The notes under the pieces were generated by a model that was not told where the DNA came from, did not search any database, and saw only the letters and a list, made by a program, of their open reading frames with translations. A program made the translations under genes and the position numbers. From Gemmatimonadaceae bacterium (GTDB lineage Bacteria > Gemmatimonadota > Gemmatimonadetes > Gemmatimonadales > Gemmatimonadaceae), in contig JANJUF010000006.1 of the NCBI GenBank assembly GCA_024710705.1, positions 1 to 42,598 on the forward strand: a DNA stretch of 42,598 nucleotides, read 5' to 3'. Of this stretch, positions 1-6,352 are shown piece after piece; within the stretch, counting starts at the first letter, position 1, and every line of letters begins with the position of its first letter.

Positions 1-124
1 CCCCGCGCCGCGCGCGGTGCGCTGATCCCCGATCTGCTGGGTCCCGCCGTTGGTGGGTGGGGGGGGGTCGCCTGCCGGCCCCCCCGCCCCGCTCGCCGGA
101 CGCCGCGCCCTCCCAACGCTCCCG
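1..124. other. Window edge, unassigned leader before first permease
   Basis: No gene can be assigned with confidence. On the + strand a TGA at 23-25 ends a frame reading PAPRAVR, which could be the last residues of an upstream gene (an ABC ATPase would fit), but seven residues cannot identify it. The rest is G- and C-rich, including a run of nine G at 59-67. No clear Shine-Dalgarno sequence precedes the ATG at 125. Confidence 0.3.
61..85. repeat. G-run/C-run hairpin upstream of first permease
   Basis: Seven G (61-67) can pair with seven C (79-85) across an 11-nt loop. The G run is extended to nine by 59-60 and is preceded by GGTGGGT, so the top strand could alternatively form a G-quadruplex. 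It lies 40 nt before the permease start. It may act as a terminator for an upstream gene or affect translation of the permease; the sequence does not decide this. Confidence 0.4.
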
Positions 125-1369
125 ATGCCATTTCTCGAAGCCGTCCGGCTCGCCCTCGCCACCATCCGCGTCCAGAAGCTCAAGAGCTTTTTCACGCTGG
201 CCGGTGTGTGCATCGGCGTGATGTTCCTGATCACCGTCGTCTCGATCATCGAGGGGATGGGTCGCTACATGAAGGAGGACCTCGTCGGCAAGCTCATCGC
301 CGTGAACTCCTTCGAGCTGCGCCGGGCACCGAACATCAACCTCGGCGACGTGGACCGCGCCGAGTGGGAATCGTGGCGGCGGCGTCCACGGCTGTTCATT
401 TCCGACCTCCTGCCGGTGGTGGAGGCGCTGCCGGAGGGCACGCGCTGGGCGCAGGAGTCCGAGGCGTCGGTCACCGCCGTGACCCGATTCTCGCGGCCGC
501 GCAGCACGACGGCCATGGGCGTGGATGGCGACTGGTTCGCCATCAAGCGGCTCGCCGTGCAGGACGGGCGCGAGTTCACGTCGCAGGAGCTCGCGCATGG
601 CGAGAACGTGGTCATCATCGGTCCCGACATGGTCGAGCGGGCCTTTCCGGGACTCGACCCGATCGGGCGCGAGATCCGCATCGGGACCACGCCGTACCGT
701 GTGATCGGCGTGACCGAGTCGCGCGGGAGCGCCTTCGGCATCTCGTTCGACAATTTCGTGATCGCGCCGTGGCGCTCGCCGATTCGGAAACTGTTGAATC
801 CGGCGTCGCAGATGATTGACGCCGTGGTCGTGCAGGCGGAGAACCAGGCGGTGCTGCTGGAGGCGCAGGAGCGGGTGCGGGCGGTGATGCGCACGCGGCA
901 CGGGCTGCGCCCGAGCCAGCCCGATGACTTCGCGATGCAAACCTCGGAGAGCGCGCTCGAGTTCTGGAACAAGCTCGAGGGCTACCTCGTGGTTGCCGGC
1001 GTGGCCCTGCCCGCCATCGGCCTGGTAGTCGGGGCCATCGTGATCATGAACATCATGCTGGTGGCGGTGGCGGAGCGGACGCGCGAGATCGGGATTCGAA
1101 AGGCGCTGGGCGCCAAGCGACGCGACATCCTGGCGCAGTTCCTGGTCGAGTCGGCCACGCTGAGCACGCTCGGCGCGCTGATCGGCATCGCCATGGGCAT
1201 CGGGCTGGCGCAGGCGATCGCGGCGGCGACGCCGTTGCCCGCCAGCGTCGCGCCCTGGAGCATCGTGGTGGGCGTCGGCGTGGGGATGGGCGTGGGCATC
1301 GTGTCGGGGGTGTATCCGGCGAGCCGTGCCGCTCGGCTCGACCCCGTCGTCGCCCTGCGGCAGGAGTAG
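125..1369 (+). CDS. MacB/FtsX-type ABC transporter permease, type A (pair 1)
   Basis: This 414-residue inner-membrane permease has the MacB layout: a first TM segment at about residues 18-40 (after EAVRLALATIRVQKLKSFFT), a large periplasmic domain to about residue 285, then three TM segments with the cytoplasmic coupling motif ERTREIGIRKALGAKRRDI between TM2 and TM3. MacB/LolCE-type permeases pair with a LolD-like ATPase to move lipoproteins, peptides or small molecules out of the periplasm rather than across the inner membrane. I chose ATG 125 because its product starts MPFLEAVRL, which aligns with the start of the third permease; earlier in-frame starts add a low-complexity G/P stretch. The next permease starts 4 nt after the stop. 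The substrate is unknown. Confidence 0.9.
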   Translation: MPFLEAVRLALATIRVQKLKSFFTLAGVCIGVMFLITVVSIIEGMGRYMKEDLVGKLIAVNSFELRRAPNINLGDVDRAEWESWRRRPRLFISDLLPVVEALPEGTRWAQESEASVTAVTRFSRPRSTTAMGVDGDWFAIKRLAVQDGREFTSQELAHGENVVIIGPDMVERAFPGLDPIGREIRIGTTPYRVIGVTESRGSAFGISFDNFVIAPWRSPIRKLLNPASQMIDAVVVQAENQAVLLEAQERVRAVMRTRHGLRPSQPDDFAMQTSESALEFWNKLEGYLVVAGVALPAIGLVVGAIVIMNIMLVAVAERTREIGIRKALGAKRRDILAQFLVESATLSTLGALIGIAMGIGLAQAIAAATPLPASVAPWSIVVGVGVGMGVGIVSGVYPASRAARLDPVVALRQE

Positions 1370-1373
1370 CGCG

Positions 1374-2627
1374 ATGAGCATGCACGCGCGGCTCTACAAC
1401 CTGACCGAAGGGGTGCGCATCGCGCTCGAGGCGATCGTCGGCAACAAGGTGCGGGCCGGTCTCACGATCCTGGGCGTGGCCGTGGGCGTATTCGTCGTGG
1501 TGGTGATCTCGGCGGCTGTCCACGGCATCAACACCAGCGTCGCCAAAGACTTCGAGTCCACGGGCCCGACGACGTTCTTCGTGTCGCGCTATCCCATCAG
1601 TTTCGAGGCCTGCGACGGCACCGAGGACACCTGTGCGTGGCTCCGGAATCCGCCCATCACGTGGGACGAAGTGGAACGGCTGACGCGGTTGGAGAGCGCC
1701 GCGGCCGTGGGCGTGCGGATGGACTGGAGCGGGGCCTTCAAGTATCGCGACAAGGCCTTGGCGTCGGCGCCGATCGAGGCGTACACAGCCAACTGGAGCA
1801 TGTTCGGTGTGCCCGACATGCAGCCGGGCGGTCGCGTGTTCACGGAGCAGGAGTTCCGGAGCGCCGCCCGGGTGGTGGTGCTCAACACCACCGCCGCCGA
1901 GCGGCTCTTCGGCGAGTCGGACCCGCTCGACAAGACCATCACCATCAATGCGATCCCGTTCCTGGTGATCGGGGTGTACAAGGACAACGCCAGCTTCCTC
2001 TCGGGCGGCGACCGCCCGAAAGGCGTGATGCCGGTGACCACCCTCCAGCGCGCATTGAACGTCGCGCGCAGCGATATGGGCCTGGTGGTCAAGCCCCGCA
2101 CCGACGTGCCCCGCGACGTGATGGTGGACGAGGTCACGGCCGCGTTGCGCGGCGCGCGCGGGCTGCGTCCCTCCCAGGAGTCGAACTTCTCCATCATCAC
2201 GCAGGACAAGCTGATGGAGACCTACGACAAGATCTTTGGCATGTTCTTTCTCGTGATGATCGCGTTGTCGGCCGTCGGCCTCATCGTCGGCGGCGTGGGC
2301 GTGGTGGCCATCATGATGATCTCGGTCACCGAGCGCACGCGCGAGATCGGCGTGCGCAAGGCGTTGGGCGCGACGCGCCTGACAATTCTCTGGCAGTTCC
2401 TGATCGAGGCCGTGACGCTCACCGGCATCGGGGCGCTCATCGGACTCGCGCTGGGCTGGGCGGTGGCCTTCCTCATTCGGTCCGGGACGTCCATCGAGGC
2501 CAGCGTCCCGCCGGGCGCGGTACTTGCCGCACTGGTCGCCAGTGCGGTGACGGGCATCCTCTTCGGGATGATCCCCGCGGCCCGTGCGTCACGGCTGGAC
2601 CCCGTCGAAGCCCTTCGCCACGAATAG
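1374..2627 (+). CDS. MacB/FtsX-type ABC transporter permease, type B (pair 1)
   Basis: This 417-residue permease has one N-terminal TM segment after the motif NKVRAGLTILGVAVGVFVVVV, a periplasmic domain, and three C-terminal TM segments with ERTREIGVRKALGATRLTI. It belongs to the second permease subtype of the locus and probably forms a heterodimer with the product just upstream, as LolC does with LolE (inference). The periplasmic domain has two cysteines, C80 and C87, at exactly the positions found in the type B protein of pair 2, perhaps a disulfide or a metal site. ATG 1374 is preceded by CAGGAG, which overlaps the end of the previous gene; a second ATG lies at 1380. The gene ends at TAG, 10 nt before the next start. 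Confidence 0.9.
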   Translation: MSMHARLYNLTEGVRIALEAIVGNKVRAGLTILGVAVGVFVVVVISAAVHGINTSVAKDFESTGPTTFFVSRYPISFEACDGTEDTCAWLRNPPITWDEVERLTRLESAAAVGVRMDWSGAFKYRDKALASAPIEAYTANWSMFGVPDMQPGGRVFTEQEFRSAARVVVLNTTAAERLFGESDPLDKTITINAIPFLVIGVYKDNASFLSGGDRPKGVMPVTTLQRALNVARSDMGLVVKPRTDVPRDVMVDEVTAALRGARGLRPSQESNFSIITQDKLMETYDKIFGMFFLVMIALSAVGLIVGGVGVVAIMMISVTERTREIGVRKALGATRLTILWQFLIEAVTLTGIGALIGLALGWAVAFLIRSGTSIEASVPPGAVLAALVASAVTGILFGMIPAARASRLDPVEALRHE

Positions 2628-2637
2628 CCCCTCACGC

Positions 2638-3876
2638 GTGCCCTTCTTCGAAGCCGTCCGTCTTGCCCTGCAGACCATCCGGGTCCAGAAGCTGAAGAGC
2701 TTCTTCACCCTGGTGGGCGTCATGATCGGGGTGATGTTCCTGATCGCCGTGGTGTCCATCGTGGAAGGGATGAGCGATTACGTCGAGAATGACTTCGCGG
2801 CCAAGATCATCGGCGTGAATACCTTCGACGTGCGGCGCTGGCCCAACTTCACGCCCAACGAGTCGGATGACGACTGGCGCGAGTACCTGCGTCGGCCGCG
2901 GCTCTACCAGCCCGAGGCGGACCTGGTGGCCGAGGCCCTGGGTTCGCAGTTCCGGGCGGCCCGCGTGAACGAGAACTTCATCCCGGCCTTCACGCCGGGC
3001 GTGCGGCCGCGCGCAGTGCAGGCCATCGCCACCGACGCCAGCTACTTCGAGATCAAGCGATTCGGCATCGCCGCCGGACGGGCCTTTGGCGCGCAGGACG
3101 TGGCCTCCGGCGCCAAGGTGGTGGTGATCGGCGACGAAGTGGCGTCCTACTATTGGCCGGGACTGGATCCGCTGGGCCGCGAGCTGCGCATCGCCGGCCA
3201 GATCTACAGCGTCATCGGCGTGATCGAGCCCCAGGGCTCGGTGTTCGGCTTCTCCATGGACCGGATGGCGATCGCGCCGTTCACCTCGCCCCTCTCGCGC
3301 TCGATCCGCCCGCGCGGCGACATCGGGCGCATCACGGTGCAGGCGACCACGCGGGAGATCCTCGAGGACGGCATCGAAGAGGCGCGGGAGGTCCTGCGCG
3401 GGTTCCGGAAGCTGGGGCCGGGCGACGCGGACAACTTCGCGCTCGAGACCTCCGACGCCGCCCTCGGCTTCTTCGACGAACTGAAGGGCAAGCTGATCCT
3501 CTTCGGCACCGCCCTGCCGGCCATCGGCCTGATCGTGGGCGCGCTGGTCATCATGAACATCATGCTGGTGGCGGTGTCGGAACGCACGCGTGAGATCGGC
3601 GTGCGCAAGGCGCTGGGCGCCAAGCGCCGCGACATCATCTCGCAGTTCCTGATCGAGGCGGCCACCTTGTCGGTGATCGGCGCGGCCATCGGGGCGGGCC
3701 TCGGGGTCGGACTGGCCCAGGTCATCGCACTGCTCACGCCCCTGCCCGCCTCGGTGGCCCCGTGGTCCTTGGTTTTCGCGCTGGTGGTCGGCGCGGGCGT
3801 CGGCATCGTGGCCGGCATCTATCCGGCGAGTCGCGCGTCGCGGCTCGACCCCATCGCGGCCCTGCGCCAGGAGTAG
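2638..3876 (+). CDS. MacB/FtsX-type ABC transporter permease, type A (pair 2)
   Basis: This 412-residue permease is a close paralogue of the first gene: it starts with PFFEAVRLALQTIRVQKLKS and has the coupling motif ERTREIGVRKALGAKRRDI and a C-terminal ASRLDPIAALRQE. The layout is TM1, a periplasmic domain of about 240 residues, then three TM segments. The GTG at 2638 is chosen because the protein then aligns end to end with pair 1 type A; an ATG at 2584 would overlap the preceding gene by 44 nt and add an unrelated 18-residue extension. Spacing to the following gene is 3 nt, so translation is probably coupled. The strong resemblance to the first gene indicates a duplication of the A-B unit. 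Confidence 0.88.
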   Translation: MPFFEAVRLALQTIRVQKLKSFFTLVGVMIGVMFLIAVVSIVEGMSDYVENDFAAKIIGVNTFDVRRWPNFTPNESDDDWREYLRRPRLYQPEADLVAEALGSQFRAARVNENFIPAFTPGVRPRAVQAIATDASYFEIKRFGIAAGRAFGAQDVASGAKVVVIGDEVASYYWPGLDPLGRELRIAGQIYSVIGVIEPQGSVFGFSMDRMAIAPFTSPLSRSIRPRGDIGRITVQATTREILEDGIEEAREVLRGFRKLGPGDADNFALETSDAALGFFDELKGKLILFGTALPAIGLIVGALVIMNIMLVAVSERTREIGVRKALGAKRRDIISQFLIEAATLSVIGAAIGAGLGVGLAQVIALLTPLPASVAPWSLVFALVVGAGVGIVAGIYPASRASRLDPIAALRQE

Positions 3877-3879
3877 CCG

Positions 3880-5145
3880 ATGCGTCTCTGGGATCGCGTC
3901 CTGATGAGCCTCGAGGGCGTCGGCATGGCCCTCGATTCGCTGCGCGCCAACAAGGTCCGCGCAGCCCTCACCATCTCCGGCGTGGCGGTGGGCGTGTTCG
4001 TCGTGGTGGCGATGGGCGCCACCGTGCACGGCGTGCGGATGTCGTTCCAGTCGGACATGGACGAGTTCGGCACGGCCACCTTCCAGGTGCGGCGGCGGAA
4101 TCCCGGCTTCAACGCCTGCAACCCGACGTCCGAAGCCTGCCCGGAGCGGCGCTACCCAGGCGTCTCGCTGGCCGAATGGCGCGCCATCCAGCAGCTGCCC
4201 GAGGTCGAGAACGCCATGGCCTGGCTCTTCGGCGGCGGCACGGTCACCTATCGCGACCGCATCGTGAAGAACGTGGGCTATGATGCGCAGAGCACGGAAT
4301 GGATCCGCACCGACCAGGCCGACGTCGATCCGGGCCGCACCTTCAGCGAATCGGAACACGATGCGGCGGCGCTGGTGACCTTGGTGAACAAGAAGCTGGC
4401 CGACGAACTCTTCGGCGACTCCGACCCCATTGGCAAGGAAATCAGCCTGGACGGCACGCGATTCACCGTGATTGGCGTGTACCACACGAAGGCGGGGTTC
4501 CTCAAGTCCATGGACGGCCGCGGGCCCGACACGCCGCGGATGGTCCTGCCGATGATGACAGCCTACCGCCGCCTCGGCGTGTGGCGCAACTCGATGATGG
4601 TGATGGTGCGGCCGAAGTCCACGGTCTCGCGCGACGAGGCCATGGACGCGGTGACGGCGACCCTGCGTGGCATGCGAGGCCTCCGCCCCAGCCAGCCCAA
4701 CACGTTCTTCCTCGTCGGGCAGGACCGGATGATGGAAGTGTTCAACCAGCTCTTCGGCGCGATCTTCATGGTGGGGCTCGGGCTGTCGGCGGTGGGCCTC
4801 ATGGTCGGTGGGGTCGGGGTCGTGGCCATCATGATGATCTCGGTGACCGAACGCACGCGCGAGATCGGCGTGCGCAAAGCGCTGGGCGCGACGCGTGGCA
4901 CGATCCTGTGGCAGTTCCTGGTGGAGGCAGCGACGCTCACGAGCCTGGGTGCGGGGATTGGACTCGTGCTGGGCGCCCTGCTGGCCTGGGTGATTCGGGC
5001 CAACACCACCATTCCGGCCTCGGTGCCACTCGGGGCGGTGGTGTCGTCCCTCCTGGCGGCGGCGCTCACGGGCGTGATCTTCGGGATGCTCCCTGCCACT
5101 CGCGCCTCCAAGCTCGACCCGGTCGAGGCGCTGCGGCACGAGTAA
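3880..5145 (+). CDS. MacB/FtsX-type ABC transporter permease, type B (pair 2)
   Basis: This 421-residue type B permease has TM1 in LTISGVAVGVFVVVAM, a periplasmic domain, and C-terminal TM segments with VAIMMISVTERTREIGVRK, nearly identical to pair 1 type B. C80 and C87 in the periplasmic domain match the cysteine positions of the pair 1 homologue. CAGGAG overlaps the stop of the upstream gene and serves as ribosome binding site for ATG 3880. It is the last of four contiguous permease genes. A 52-nt gap with a promoter-like hexamer then separates it from the binding-protein gene. The family assignment is firm; the substrate and partner ATPase are unknown. Confidence 0.9.
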   Translation: MRLWDRVLMSLEGVGMALDSLRANKVRAALTISGVAVGVFVVVAMGATVHGVRMSFQSDMDEFGTATFQVRRRNPGFNACNPTSEACPERRYPGVSLAEWRAIQQLPEVENAMAWLFGGGTVTYRDRIVKNVGYDAQSTEWIRTDQADVDPGRTFSESEHDAAALVTLVNKKLADELFGDSDPIGKEISLDGTRFTVIGVYHTKAGFLKSMDGRGPDTPRMVLPMMTAYRRLGVWRNSMMVMVRPKSTVSRDEAMDAVTATLRGMRGLRPSQPNTFFLVGQDRMMEVFNQLFGAIFMVGLGLSAVGLMVGGVGVVAIMMISVTERTREIGVRKALGATRGTILWQFLVEAATLTSLGAGIGLVLGALLAWVIRANTTIPASVPLGAVVSSLLAAALTGVIFGMLPATRASKLDPVEALRHE

Positions 5146-5184
5146 GGCGGACTGCCCCCTCACGCCGGGGGCCCGCGGGACCGA

Positions 5185-5190
5185 TACTAT
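5185..5190 (+). promoter_or_regulatory. Putative leaderless -10 element (TACTAT)
   Basis: TACTAT lies 7 nt before ATG 5198 (4 nt before GTG 5195), and no Shine-Dalgarno sequence lies between. The spacing places a transcription start on the start codon, which favours a leaderless message and ATG 5198. No convincing -35 element is visible. Confidence 0.4.
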
Positions 5191-5197
5191 TTCCGTG

Positions 5198-6352
5198 ATG
5201 TCCTGCCCTCGGCGTTCCTGGCGACGGTCGCAGCTCCTGCTCGTGCTGGTGGGCCTCGGCGCGTGCGGCGACGCCGCGCGCGCCCCCGCGATCGGCTTCA
5301 CATATAACTGGGGTGACACGGGCTTGGAGTCGGCGATCCGGGCCGAGCTCGCGCAGGCCACCTCGACGGGCGGCGTCCCGATTCGCCTCGTGGCGACTGA
5401 CGCCAGCGGCTACGGCGCCTACGGAAGCACCCCGCTCACGGCTGAGGTGCAACGGGCGACGCAGTTCGCGGCGGATCCCGAGATCGTGGTGGTCGTGGGC
5501 CCTGGCGGGAGCCGGGAGGCGCTGCAGGTGGCGCCGGTGTATGCCGCCGCCGAGATGCCCATGCTGATTCCGACCGCCACCAGCCGGCTGCTCTCGAGCG
5601 CCGGTCCCTTGGCCTTCCGCTTGGCACCGGACGACTCGGTGCAAGGGGAGTTCATCGTCGCCTTCGCCGACACCGCGCTCCACGTCCAGCGGATCGCGAT
5701 CTTCTACGTGCCTGACGAATACGGGATCGGGCTCGCGGCGGGGGCCGCCAGCGCGACCGCCGCGCGGGGCATGACGTTGCTCGATCGCACGCCGATCCGC
5801 CTGACGCAGGACTGCCTCGCGGCCGACGGGCGCGCGCACTACGACGGCATCGCGGCCCAGCTGGCGCGGCGCGGTACGCCCGACGGCGCGGTGATTGCGG
5901 CGCGGACGGTGGAGTCCGCCTGCCTGACCCGGGCGCTGCGGGCGCGATGGCCGCGCTTGGAAGTCTTCGCCGGCGACGGCGTGTATCTGGAGTCGGAGTT
6001 CTTCCGACGTGCCGGTGAGGCGGCGCAGGGCACGTACTTGGTCGCCTTCTGGCACCCGGATCTGCCGACGCCGGAGTCGCGGTCGTTCCGCGACCGCTTC
6101 GTGGCGCGGAACGGGCGGCTGCCGCGGCACGGCGATGCCGTCTTCGCCGATGCGGCGCTCTTGGCGGCGACCGCCATCCGCGACGGAGGGGCCAGCCGCG
6201 CCGGTGTGGCCGCCTACCTGCGGTCCCTCGGACGCACCCGCGCACCCTACATCGGCATCACCGGGGCGATCGCCTTCACCGCCGACCACCATCGGCCGCT
6301 CTGGATGGCGCGCGTGGCGGGCGACAGCTCCCTGCTGGCGGCGCGGCGATGA
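5198..6352 (+). CDS. LivK-like substrate-binding lipoprotein (Peripla_BP_6 fold)
   Basis: This 384-residue protein has a lipoprotein signal (RRSWRRSQ, a hydrophobic stretch, then lipobox LGAC with C23) and a type 1 periplasmic-binding-protein body. Typical elements are a segment around VVVVGPGGSREALQVAPVY, the strand-turn PMLIPTATS (ligand-contact region in LivK-like proteins), and YVPDEYGIGLAAG at the start of the second lobe. Family members bind branched-chain amino acids, amides, urea or similar small ligands. No LivH/M/G/F genes are nearby; instead the gene overlaps a hybrid sensor kinase by 4 nt (ATGA). I infer that it may be a periplasmic ligand sensor for that kinase or for the adjacent permeases. 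GTG 5195 would add one residue. Confidence 0.82.
   Translation: MSCPRRSWRRSQLLLVLVGLGACGDAARAPAIGFTYNWGDTGLESAIRAELAQATSTGGVPIRLVATDASGYGAYGSTPLTAEVQRATQFAADPEIVVVVGPGGSREALQVAPVYAAAEMPMLIPTATSRLLSSAGPLAFRLAPDDSVQGEFIVAFADTALHVQRIAIFYVPDEYGIGLAAGAASATAARGMTLLDRTPIRLTQDCLAADGRAHYDGIAAQLARRGTPDGAVIAARTVESACLTRALRARWPRLEVFAGDGVYLESEFFRRAGEAAQGTYLVAFWHPDLPTPESRSFRDRFVARNGRLPRHGDAVFADAALLAATAIRDGGASRAGVAAYLRSLGRTRAPYIGITGAIAFTADHHRPLWMARVAGDSSLLAARR

Noticed and set aside
1..25. 3' end of an ABC ATPase gene
   Set aside because: A TGA at 23-25 could end such a gene, but seven residues before it are not diagnostic.
2632..5361. Minus-strand open frame of about 900 codons opposite the permease genes
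   Set aside because: It is His/Arg/Gly-rich without domain motifs and lies opposite well-supported permease genes; long antisense frames are expected at this GC content.
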